Shown in pieces: positions 46,906 through 58,557 of a stretch of DNA of 64,000 nt. Origin of the DNA: Argentina anserina (lineage: Eukaryota; Streptophyta; Magnoliopsida; Rosales; Rosaceae); assembly GCF_933775445.1 (NCBI RefSeq), contig NW_026089530.1:62001-126000 (forward strand), given 5' to 3'. The position numbers and the translations under genes are program-made. Numbering within the stretch: position 1 is the first letter of the stretch; every line of letters begins with the position of its first letter. Below the pieces are notes generated by a model. The model saw nothing but the letters and a program-made list of their open reading frames with translations. It had not been told where the DNA came from and made no database searches.

Positions 46906-49900
46906 GCAATTTGAGTATCTTTTCAATTCTCGTTTGAGTATCTTTCTGAACGGCTTTCGATGCGAGTTTTTCTTTAATTTGAGAGTGTTTCCAGTATGGG
47001 CGTGTGTTTCTTTCAAACTGAGTATCTTTCTATCGTTTGAGTATGTTTACTATTGCAATTTGAGTATCTATTCAATTCTCGTTTGAGTATCTTTCTGAAC
47101 GGCTTTCGATGCGAATTTTTCTTGAATTTGAGAGTGTTTCCAATGTGGGCGTGTGTTTTTTTCAAACTGAGTATCTTTCTATCGTTTGAGTATGTTTACT
47201 ATTGCAATTTGAGTATCTTTTGAATCCTCGTTTGAGTATCTTTCTGAACGGCTTTCGATGCGAGTTTTTCTTGAATTTGAGAGTGTTTCCAGTGTGGGCG
47301 TGTGTTTCTTTCAAACTGAGTATCTTTCTATCGTTTGAGTATGTTTACTATTGCACTTTGAGTATCTTTTCAATTCTCGTTTGAGTATCTTTCTGTAATC
47401 CTTTATGATGCGAGTTTCTATTGTATTTGAGAGTGTTTCCAGTGTGGGCGTGTGTTTCTTTCAAACTGAGTATCTTTCTATCGTTTGAGTATGTTTACTA
47501 TTGCACTTTGAGTATCTTTTCAATTCTCGTTTGAGTATCTTTCTGTAATCCTTTCTGATGCGAGTTTCTATTGTATTTGAGAGTGTTTCCAGTGTGGGCG
47601 TGTGTTTCTTTCAAACTGAGTATCTTTCTATCGTTTGAGTATGTTTACTATTGCACTTTGAGTATCTTTTCAATTCTCGTTTGAGTATCTTTCTGTAATC
47701 CTTTCTGATGCGAGTTTCTATTGTATTTGAGAGTGTTTCCAGTGTGGGCGTGTGTTTCTTTCAAGCTGAGTATCTTTCTATCGTTTGAGTATGTTTACTA
47801 TTGCAATTTGAGTATCTTTTCAATTCTCGTTTGAGTATCTTTCTGAACGGCTTTCGATGCGAGTTTTTCTTTAATTTGAGAGTGTTTCCAGTGTGGGCGT
47901 GTGTTTCTTTCAAACTGAGTATCTTTCTATCGTTTGAGTATGTTTACTATTGCAATTTGAGTACCTTTTCAATTCTCGTTTGAGTATCTTTCTGTAATCC
48001 TTTCTGATGCGAGTTTCTATTGTATTTGAGAGTGTTTCCAGTGTGGGCGTGTGTTTCTTTCAAACTGAGTATCTTTCTATCGTTTGAGTATGTTTACTAT
48101 TGCAATTTGAGTATCTTTTCAATTCTTGTTTGAGTATCTTTCTGAACGGCTTTCGATGCGAGTTTTTCTTGAATTTGAGAGTGTTTCCAGTGTGGGCGTG
48201 TGTTTCTTTCAAACTGAGTATCTTTCTATCGTTTGAGTATGTTTACTATTGCAATTTGAGTATCTTTTCAATTCTCGTTTGAGTATCTTTCTGAACGGCT
48301 TTCGATGCGAGTTTTTCTTGAATTTGAGAGTGATTCCAGTGTGGGCGTGTGTTTCTTTCAAACTGAGTATCTTTCTATCGTTTGAGTATGTTTACTATTG
48401 CAATTTGAGTACCTTTTCAATTCTCGTTTGAGTATCTTTCTAAACGGCTTTCGATGCGAGTTTTTCTTGAATTTGAAAGTGTTTCCAGTGTGGGCGTGTG
48501 TTTTTTTCAAACTGAGTATCTTTCTATCGTTTGAGTATGTTTACTATTGCAATTTGAGTATCTTCTGAATCCTCGTTTGAGTATCTTTCTGAACGGCTTT
48601 CGATGCGAGTTTTTCTTGAATTTGAAAGTGTTTCCAGTGTGGGCGTGTGTTTTTTTCAAACAGAGTATCTTTCTATCGTTTTAGTATGTTTACTATTGCA
48701 ATTTGAGTATCTTTTGAATCCTCGTTTGAGTATCTTTCTGAACGGCTTTCGATGCGATTTTTTCTTGAATTTGAGAGTGTTTCAGTGTGGGCGTGTGTTT
48801 CTTTCAAACTGAGTATCTTTCTATCGTTTGAGTATGTTTACTATTGCAATTTGAGTATCTTTTCAATTCTCGTTTAAGTATGTTTCTGTAAGGCTTTCTG
48901 ATGCGAGTTTCTCTTGAATTTTAGAGTGTTTCCAGTGTGGGAGTGTGTTTCTTTAAAACTGAGTATCTTTCTATCGTTTGAGTATGTTTACTATTGCAAT
49001 TTGAGTACCTTTTCAATTCTCGTTTGAGTATCTTTCTGTAATCCTTTCTGATGCGAGTTTCTATTGTATTTGAGAGTGTTTCCAGTGTGGGCGTGTGTTT
49101 CTTTCAAACTGAGTATCTTTCTATCGTTTGAGTATGTTTACTATTGCAATTTGAGTACCTTTTCAATTCTCGTTTGAGTATCTTTCTGTAATCCTTTCTG
49201 ATGCGAGTTTCTATTGTATTTGAGAGTGTTTCCAGTGTGGGCGTGTGTTTCTTTCAAACTGAGTATCTTTCTATCGTTTGAATATGTTTACTATTGCACT
49301 TTGAGTATCTTTTCAATTCTCGTTTGAGTATCTTTCTGTAATCCTTTCTGATGCGAGTTTCTATTGTATTTGAGAGTGTTTCCAGTGTGGGCGTGTGTTT
49401 CTTTCAAACTGAGTATCTTTCTATCGTTTGAGTATGTTTACTATTGCAATTTGAGTATCTTTTCAATTCTCGTTTAAGTATCTTTCTGAACGGCTTTCGA
49501 TGCGAGTTTTTCTTTAATTTGAGAGTGTTTCCAGTATGGGCGTGTGTTTCTTTCAAACTGAGTATCTTTCTATCGTTTGAGTATGTTTACTATTGCAATT
49601 TGAGTACCTTTTCAATTCTCGTTTGAGTATCTTTCTGTAATCCTTTCTGATGCGAGTTTCTATTGTATTTGAGAGTGTTTCCAGTGTGGGCGTGTGTTTC
49701 TTTCAAACTGAGTATCTTTCTATCGTTTGAGTATGTTTACTATTGCAATTTGAGTATCTTTTCAATTCTCGTTTGAGTATCTTTCTGTAATCCTTTCTGA
49801 TGCGAGTTTCTATTGTATTTGAGAGTGTTTCCAGTGTGGGCGTGTGTTTCTTTCAAACTGAGTATCTTTCTATCGTTTGAGTATGTTTACTATTGCACTT

Positions 49901-51984
49901 TAAGTATCTTTTCAATTCTCGTTTGAGTATCTTTCTGTAATCCTTTCTGATGCGAGTTTCTATTGTATTTGAGAGTGTTTCCAGTGTGGGCGTGTGTTTC
50001 TTTCAAACTGAGTATCTTTCTATCGTTTGAGTATGTTTACTATTGCAATTTGAGTATCTTTTCAATTCTCGTTTGAGTATCTTTCTGAACGGCTTTCGAT
50101 GCGAGTTTTTCTTTAATTTGAGAGTGTTTCCAGTATGGGCGTGTGTTTCTTTCAAACTGAGTATCTTTCTATCGTTTGAGTATGTTTACTATTGCAATTT
50201 GAGTATCTATTCAATTCTCATTTGAGTATCTTTCTGAACGGCTTTCGATGCGAATTTTTCTTGAATTTGAGAGTGTTTCCAATGTGGGCGTGTGTTTTTT
50301 TCAAACTGAGTATCTTTCTATCGTTTGAGTATGTTTACAATTGCAATTTGAGTATCTTTTCAATTCTCGTTTGAGTATCTTTCTGAACGGCTTTCGATGG
50401 AGTTTTTCTTGAATTTGAGAGTGTTTCCAGTGTGGGCGTGTGTTTCTTTCAAACTGAGTATCTTTCTATCGTTTGAGTATGTTTACTATTGCACTTTGAG
50501 TATCTTTTCAATTCTCGTTTGAGTATCTTTCTGTAATCCTTTCTGATGCGAGTTTCTATTGTATTTGAGAGTGTTTCCAGTGTGGGCGTGTGTTTCTTTC
50601 AAGCTGAGTATCTTTCTATCGTTTGAGTATGTTTACTATTGCAATTTGAGTATCTTTTCAATTCTCGTTTGAGTATCTTTCTGAACGGCTTTCGATGCGA
50701 GTTTTTCTTTAATTTGAGAGTGTTTCCAGTGTGGGCGTGTGTTTCTTTCAAACTGAGTATCTTTCTATCGTTTGAGTATGTTTACTATTGCAATTTGAGT
50801 ACCTTTTCAATTCTCGTTTGAGTATCTTTCTGTAATCCTTTCTGATGCGAGTTTCTATTGTATTTGAGAGTGTTTCCAGTGTGGGCGTGTGTTTCTTTCA
50901 AACGGAGTATCTTTCTATCGTTTGAGTATGTTTACTATTGCAATTTGAGTACCTTTTCAATTCTCGTTTGAGTATCTTTCTGTAATCCTTTCTGATGCGA
51001 GTTTCTATTGTATTTGAGAGTGTTTCCAGTGTGGGCGTGTGTTTCTTTCAAACTGAGTATCTTTCTATCGTTTGAGTATGTTTACTATTGCAATTTGAGT
51101 ATCTTTTCAATTCTCGTTTGAGTATCTTTCTCTAATCCTTTCTGATGCGAGTTTCTATTGTATTTGAGAGTGTTTCCAGTGTGGGCGTGTGTTTCTTTCA
51201 AACTGAGTATCTTTCTATCGTTTGAGTATGTTTACTATTGCAATTTGAGTATCTTTTCAATTCTTGTTTGAGTATCTTTCTGAACGGCTTTCGATGCGAG
51301 TTTTTCTTGAATTTGAGAGTGTTTCCAGTGTGGGCGTGTGTTTCTTTCAAACTGAGTATCTTTCTATCGTTTGAGTATGTTTACTATTGCAATTTGAGTA
51401 TCTTTTCAATTCTGGTTTGAGTATCTTTCTGAACGGCTTTCGATGCGAGTTTTTCTTGAATTTGAGAGTGATTCCAGTGTGGGCGTGTGTTTCTTTCAAA
51501 CTGAGTATCTTTCTATCGTTTGAGTATGTTTACTATTGCAATTTGAGTACCTTTTCAATTCTCGTTTGAGTATCTTTCTAAACGGCTTTCGATGCGAGTT
51601 TTTCTTGAATTTGAAAGTGTTTCCAGTGTGGGCGTGTGTTTTTTTCAAACTGAGTATCTTTCTATCGTTTGAGTATGTTTACTATTGCAATTTGAGTATC
51701 TTCTGAATCCTCGTTTAAGTATCTTTCTGAACGGCTTTCGATGCGAGTTTTTCTTGAATTTGAAAGTGTTTCCAGTGTGGGCGTGTGTTTTTTTCAAACA
51801 GAGTATCTTTCTATCGTTTTAGTATGTTTACTATTGCAATTTGAGTATCTTTTGAATCCTCGTTTGAGTATCTTTCTGAACGGCTTTCGATGCGATTTTT
51901 TCTTGAATTTGAGAGTGTTTCCAGTGTGGGCGTGTGTTTCTTTCAAACTGAGTATCTTTCTATCGTTTGAGTATGTTTACTATT
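46906..51984 (+). repeat. Mixed satellite region with two class C-ending stretches
   Basis: Copies phase as A, A, A, three GCACTTT class B copies (47353, 47503, 47653), A, B, A with TTCTTGTTTG, A with GTGATTCC (48251), a pre-C cassette, and C at 48846. After that come B copies, A and the TTCTCATTTG/148-bp pair (50194, 50343) known from 9271 and 37943, then 50790-51836 leading to class C at 51985. CAAGCTGAG occurs near 47764 and 50601. No gene is present. Confidence 0.84.
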
Positions 51985-53625
51985 GCAATTTGAGTATCTT
52001 TTCAATTCTCGTTTAAGTATGTTTCTGTAAGGCTTTCTGATGCGAGTTTCTCTTGAATTTTAGAGTGTTTCCAGTGTGGGAGTGTGTTTCTTTAAAACTG
52101 AGTATCTTTCTATCGTTTGAGTATGTTTACTATTGCAATTTGAGTATCTTTTCAATTCTCGTTTGAGTATCTTTCTGTAATCCTTTCTGATGCGAGTTTC
52201 TATTGTATTTGAGAGTGTTTCCAGTGTGGGCGTGTGTTTCTTTCAAGCTGAGTATCTTTCTATCGTTTGAGTATGTTTACTATTGCAATTTGAGTATCTT
52301 TTCAATTCTCGTTTGAGTATCTTTCTGAACGGCTTTCGATGCGAGTTTTTCTTTAATTTGAGAGTGTTTCCAGTGTGGGCGTGTGTTTCTTTCAAACTGA
52401 GTATCTTTCTATCGTTTGAGTATGTTTACTATTGTAATTTCAGTACCTTTTCAATTCTCGTTTGAGTATCTTTCTGTAATCCTTTCTGATGCGAGTTTCT
52501 ATTGTATTTGAGAGTGTTTCCAGTGTGGGCGTGTGTTTCTTTCAAACTGAGTATCTTTCTATCGTTTGAGTATGTTTACTATTGCAATTTGAGTACCTTT
52601 TCAATTCTCGTTTGAGTATCTTTCTAAACGGCTTTCGATGCGAGTTTTTCTTGAATTTGAAAGTGTTTCCAGTGTGGGCGTGTGTTTTTTTCAAACTGAG
52701 TATCTTTCTATCGTTTGAGTATGTTTACTATTGCAATTTGAGTATCTTCTGAATCCTCGTTTGAGTATCTTTCTGAACGGCTTTCGATGCGAGTTTTTCT
52801 TGAATTTGAAAGTGTTTCCAGTGTGGGCGTGTGTTTTTTTCAAACAGAGTATCTTTCTATCGTTTTAGTATGTTTACTATTGCAATTTGAGTATCTTTTG
52901 AATCCTCGTTTGAGTATCTTTCTGAACGGCTTTCGATGCGATTTTTTCTTGAATTTGAAAGTGTTTCCAGTGTGGGCGTGTGTTTCTTTCAAACTGAGTA
53001 TCTTTCTATCGTTTGAGTATGTTTACTATTGCAATTTGAGTATCTTTTCAATTCTGGTTTGAGTATCTTTCTGAACGGCTTTCGATGCGAGTTTTTCTTG
53101 AATTTGAGAGTGATTCCAGTGTGGGCGTGTGTTTCTTTCAAACTGAGTATCTTTCTATCGTTTGAGTATGTTTACTATTGCAATTTGAGTACCTTTTCAA
53201 TTCTCGTTTGAGTATCTTTCTAAACGGCTTTCGATGCGAGTTTTTCTTGAATTTGAAAGTGTTTCCAGTGTGGGCGTGTGTTTTTTTCAAACTGAGTATC
53301 TTTCTATCGTTTGAGTATGTTTACTATTGCAATTTGAGTATCTTCTGAATCCTCGTTTGAGTATCTTTCTGAACGGCTTTCGATGCGAGTTTTTCTTGAA
53401 TTTGAAAGTGTTTCCAGTGTGGGCGTGTGTTTTTTTCAAACAGAGTATCTTTCTATCGTTTTAGTATGTTTACTATTGCAATTTGAGTATCTTTTGAATC
53501 CTCGTTTGAGTATCTTTCTGAACGGCTTTCGATGCGATTTTTTCTTGAATTTGAGAGTGTTTCAGTGTGGGCGTGTGTTTCTTTCAAACTGAGTATCTTT
53601 CTATCGTTTGAGTATGTTTACTATT
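51985..53625 (+). repeat. Higher-order unit, 11 monomers (1,641 bp), copy 1 of 4
   Basis: Starts C, B with CAAGCTGAG, A, B with CAATTTCAGTACC (preceded here by ATTGTAATTT), then two pre-C cassettes in a row (52584-53030 and 53180-53625) separated by A with TTCTGGTTTG and GTGATTCC. The final A copy lacks one C (GTGTTTCAGTGTGG) and is 148 bp. Confidence 0.88.
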
Positions 53626-55270
53626 GCAATTTGAGTATCTTTTCAATTCTCGTTTAAGTATGTTTCTGTAAGGCTTTCTGATGCGAGTTTCTCTTGAATT
53701 TTAGAGTGTTTCCAGTGTGGGAGTGTGTTTCTTTAAAACTGAGTATCTTTCTATCGTTTGAGTATGTTTACTATTGCAATTTGAGTATCTTTTCAATTCT
53801 CGTTTGAGTATCTTTCTGTAATCCTTTCTGATGCGAGTTTCTATTGTATTTGAGAGTGTTTCCAGTGTGGGCGTGTGTTTCTTTCAAGCTGAGTATCTTT
53901 CTATCGTTTGAGTATGTTTACTATTGCAATTTGAGTATCTTTTCAATTCTCGTTTGAGTATCTTTCTGAACGGCTTTCGATGCGAGTTTTTCTTTAATTT
54001 GAGAGTGTTTCCAGTGTGGGCGTGTGTTTCTTTCAAACTGAGTATCTTTCTATCGTTTGAGTATGTTTACTATTGCAATTTGAGTACCTTTTCAATTCTC
54101 GTTTGAGTATCTTTCTGTAATCCTTTCTGATGCGAGTTTCTATTGTATTTGAGAGTGTTTCCAGTGTGGGCGTGTGTTTCTTTCAAACTGAGTATCTTTC
54201 TATCGTTTGAGTATGTTTACTATTGCACTTTAAGTATCTTTTCAATTCTCGTTTGAGTATCTTTCTGTAATCCTTTCTGATGCGAGTTTCTATTGTATTT
54301 GAGAGTGTTTCCAGTGTGGGCGTGTGTTTCTTTCAAACTGAGTATCTTTCTATCGTTTGAGTATGTTTACTATTGCAATTTGAGTATCTTTTCAATTCTC
54401 GTTTGAGTATCTTTCTGAACGGCTTTCGATGCGAGTTTTTCTTTAATTTGAGAGTGTTTCCAGTATGGGCGTGTGTTTCTTTCAAACTGAGTATCTTTCT
54501 ATCGTTTGAGTATGTTTACTATTGCAATTTGAGTATCTTTTCAATTCTCGTTTGAGTATCTTTCTGTAATCCTTTCTGATGCGAGTTTCTATTGTATTTG
54601 AGAGTGTTTCCAGTGTGGGCGTGTGTTTCTTTCAAACTGAGTATCTTTCTATCGTTTGAATATGTTTACTATTGCACTTTGAGTATCTTTTCAATTCTCG
54701 TTTGAGTATCTTTCTGTAATCCTTTCTGATGCGAGTTTCTATTGTATTTGAGAGTGATTCCAGTGTGGGCGTGTGTTTCTTTCAAACTGAGTATCTTTCT
54801 ATCGTTTGAGTATGTTTACTATTGCAATTTGAGTACCTTTTCAATTCTCGTTTGAGTATCTTTCTAAACGGCTTTCGATGCGAGTTTTTCTTGAATTTGA
54901 AAGTGTTTCCAGTGTGGGCGTGTGTTTTTTTCAAACTGAGTATCTTTCTATCGTTTGAGTATGTTTACTATTGCAATTTGAGTATCTTCTGAATCCTCGT
55001 TTGAGTATCTTTCTGAACGGCTTTCGATGCGAGTTTTTCTTGAATTTGAAAGTGTTTCCAGTGTGGGCGTGTGTTTTTTTCAAACAGAGTATCTTTCTAT
55101 CGTTTTAGTATGTTTACTATTGCAATTTGAGTATCTTTTGAATCCTCGTTTGAGTATCTTTCTGAACGGCTTTCGATGCGATTTTTTCTTGAATTTGAGA
55201 GTGTTTCCAGTGTGGGCGTGTGTTTCTTTCAAACTGAGTATCTTTCTATCGTTTGAGTATGTTTACTATT
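53626..55270 (+). repeat. Higher-order unit, 11 monomers (1,645 bp), copy 2 of 4
   Basis: Same start (C, B with CAAGCTGAG, A) and same end (CTAAACGG, CTTCTGAATCC, GCGATTTTTT copies), but the middle holds B, B with GCACTTTAAG, A, B and a chimera at 54674 in place of the A copies of its neighbours. The last copy has the full GTGTTTCCAGTG. Confidence 0.88.
54674..54823 (+). repeat. B/A chimeric monomer at an internal crossover
   Basis: The left and centre are class B (GCACTTT, GTAATCC, TCTATTGTATTTGAGAG) but the right part has GTGATTCCAGTG. That change is otherwise a mark of the class A copies (51389, 53031, 56319, 57962) that come right before the GAGTACC, CTAAACGG copy. The next monomer here is indeed that copy. 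A join within GAGAGTG explains both halves. Confidence 0.85.
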
Positions 55271-56913
55271 GCAATTTGAGTATCTTTTCAATTCTCGTTT
55301 AAGTATGTTTCTGTAAGGCTTTCTGATGCGAGTTTCTCTTGAATTTTAGAGTGTTTCCAGTGTGGGAGTGTGTTTCTTTAAAACTGAGTATCTTTCTATC
55401 GTTTGAGTATGTTTACTATTGCAATTTGAGTATCTTTTCAATTCTCGTTTGAGTATCTTTCTGTAATCCTTTCTGATGCGAGTTTCTATTGTATTTGAGA
55501 GTGTTTCCAGTGTGGGCGTGTGTTTCTTTCAAGCTGAGTATCTTTCTATCGTTTGAGTATGTTTACTATTGCAATTTGAGTATCTTTTCAATTCTCGTTT
55601 GAGTATCTTTCTGAACGGCTTTCGATGCGAGTTTTTCTTTAATTTGAGAGTGTTTCCAGTGTGGGCGTGTGTTTCTTTCAAACTGAGTATCTTTCTATCG
55701 TTTGAGTATGTTTACTATTGCAATTTCAGTACCTTTTCAATTCTCGTTTGAGTATCTTTCTGTAATCCTTTCTGATGCGAGTTTCTATTGTATTTGAGAG
55801 TGTTTCCAGTGTGGGCGTGTGTTTCTTTCAAACTGAGTATCTTTCTATCGTTTGAGTATGTTTACTATTGCAATTTGAGTACCTTTTCAATTCTCGTTTG
55901 AGTATCTTTCTGTAATCCTTTCTGATGCGAGTTTCTATTGTATTTGAGAGTGTTTCCAGTGTGGGCGTGTGTTTCTTTCAAACTGAGTATCTTTCTATCG
56001 TTTGAGTATGTTTACTATTGCAATTTGAGTATCTTTTCAATTCTCGTTTGAGTATCTTTCTGTAATCCTTTCTGATGCGAGTTTCTATTGTATTTGAGAG
56101 TGTTTCCAGTGTGGGCGTGTGTTTCTTTCAAACTGAGTATCTTTCTATCGTTTGAGTATGTTTACTATTGCAATTTGAGTATCTTTTCAATTCTTGTTTG
56201 AGTATCTTTCTGAACGGCTTTCGATGCGAGTTTTTCTTGAATTTGAGAGTGTTTCCAGTGTGGGCGTGTGTTTCTTTCAAACTGAGTATCTTTCTATCGT
56301 TTGAGTATGTTTACTATTGCAATTTGAGTATCTTTTCAATTCTGGTTTGAGTATCTTTCTGAACGGCTTTCGATGCGAGTTTTTCTTGAATTTGAGAGTG
56401 ATTCCAGTGTGGGCGTGTGTTTCTTTCAAACTGAGTATCTTTCTATCGTTTGAGTATGTTTACTATTGCAATTTGAGTACCTTTTCAATTCTCGTTTGAG
56501 TATCTTTCTAAACGGCTTTCGATGCGAGTTTTTCTTGAATTTGAAAGTGTTTCCAGTGTGGGCGTGTGTTTTTTTCAAACTGAGTATCTTTCTATCGTTT
56601 GAGTATGTTTACTATTGCAATTTGAGTATCTTCTGAATCCTCGTTTGAGTATCTTTCTGAACGGCTTTCGATGCGAGTTTTTCTTGAATTTGAAAGTGTT
56701 TCCAGTGTGGGCGTGTGTTTTTTTCAAACAGAGTATCTTTCTATCGTTTTAGTATGTTTACTATTGCAATTTGAGTATCTTTTGAATCCTCGTTTGAGTA
56801 TCTTTCTGAACGGCTTTCGATGCGATTTTTTCTTGAATTTGAGAGTGTTTCAGTGTGGGCGTGTGTTTCTTTCAAACTGAGTATCTTTCTATCGTTTGAG
56901 TATGTTTACTATT
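55271..56913 (+). repeat. Higher-order unit, 11 monomers (1,643 bp), copy 3 of 4
   Basis: Order: C, B with CAAGCTGAG, A, B with CAATTTCAGTACC, B, B, A with TTCTTGTTTG, A with TTCTGGTTTG and GTGATTCC, A with CTAAACGG, A with CTTCTGAATCC, A with GCGATTTTTT and the one-C deletion (GTGTTTCAGTG). Confidence 0.89.
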
Positions 56914-58557
56914 GCAATTTGAGTATCTTTTCAATTCTCGTTTAAGTATCTTTCTGTAAGGCTTTCTGATGCGAGTTTCTCTTGAATTTTAGAGTGTTTC
57001 CAGTGTGGGAGTGTGTTTCTTTAAAACTGAGTATCTTTCTATCGTTTGAGTATGTTTACTATTGCAATTTGAGTATCTTTTCAATTCTCGTTTGAGTATC
57101 TTTCTGTAATCCTTTCTGATGCGAGTTTCTATTGTATTTGAGAGTGTTTCCAGTGTGGGCGTGTGTTTCTTTCAAGCTGAGTATCTTTCTATCGTTTGAG
57201 TATGTTTACTATTGCAATTTGAGTATCTTTTCAATTCTCGTTTGAGTATCTTTCTGAACGGCTTTCGATGCGAGTTTTTCTTTAATTTGAGAGTGTTTCC
57301 AGTGTGGGCGTGTGTTTCTTTCAAACTGAGTATCTTTCTATCGTTTGAGTATGTTTACTATTGCAATTTGAGTACCTTTTCAATTCTCGTTTGAGTATCT
57401 TTCTGTAATCCTTTCTGATGCGAGTTTCTATTGTATTTGAGAGTGTTTCCAGTGTGGGCGTGTGTTTCTTTCAAACTGAGTATCTTTCTATCGTTTGAGT
57501 ATGTTTACTATTGCAATTTGAGTACCTTTTCAATTCTCGTTTGAGTATCTTTCTGTAATCCTTTCTGATGCGAGTTTCTATTGTATTTGAGAGTGTTTCC
57601 AGTGTGGGCGTGTGTTTCTTTCAAACTGAGTATCTTTCTATCGTTTAAGTATGTTTACTATTGCAATTTGAGTATCTTTTCAATTCTCGTTTGAGTATCT
57701 TTCTCTAATCCTTTCTGATGCGAGTTTCTATTGTATTTGAGAGTGTTTCCAGTGTGGGCGTGTGTTTCTTTCAAACTGAGTATCTTTCTATCGTTTGAGT
57801 ATGTTTACTATTGCAATTTGAGTATCTTTTCAATTCTTGTTTGAGTATCTTTCTGAACGGCTTTCGATGCGAGTTTTTCTTGAATTTTAGAGTGTTTCCA
57901 GTGTGGGCGTGTGTTTCTTTCAAACTGAGTATCTTTCTATCGTTTGAGTATGTTTACTATTGCAATTTGAGTATCTTTTCAATTCTGGTTTGAGTATCTT
58001 TCTGAACGGCTTTCGATGCGAGTTTTTCTTGAATTTGAGAGTGATTCCAGTGTGGGCGTGTGTTTCTTTCAAACTGAGTATCTTTCTATCGTTTGAGTAT
58101 GTTTACTATTGCAATTTGAGTACCTTTTCAATTCTCGTTTGAGTATCTTTCTAAACGGCTTTCGATGCGAGTTTTTCTTGAATTTGAAAGTGTTTCCAGT
58201 GTGGGCGTGTGTTTTTTTCAAACTGAGTATCTTTCTATCGTTTCAGTATGTTTACTATTGCAATTTGAGTATCTTCTGAATCCTCGTTTGAGTATCTTTC
58301 TGAACGGCTTTCGATGCGAGTTTTTCTTGAATTTGAAAGTGTTTCCAGTGTGGGCGTGTGTTTTTTTCAAACAGAGTATCTTTCTATCGTTTTAGTATGT
58401 TTACTATTGCAATTTGAGTATCTTTTGAATCCTCGTTTGAGTATCTTTCTGAACGGCTTTCGATGCGATTTTTTCTTGAATTTGAGAGTGTTTCCAGTGT
58501 GGGCGTGTGTTTCTTTCAAACTGAGTATCTTTCTATCGTTTGAGTATGTTTACTATT
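56914..58557 (+). repeat. Higher-order unit, 11 monomers (1,644 bp), copy 4 of 4
   Basis: Same layout as the preceding unit. The fourth copy has ordinary GCAATTTGAGTACC, the sixth has CTCTAATCC, and the last has full GTGTTTCCAGTG, so the one-C deletion is absent. Private changes are CGTTTAAGTATG near 57644, GAATTTTAGAG near 57885 and CGTTTCAGTATG near 58240. Confidence 0.89.
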
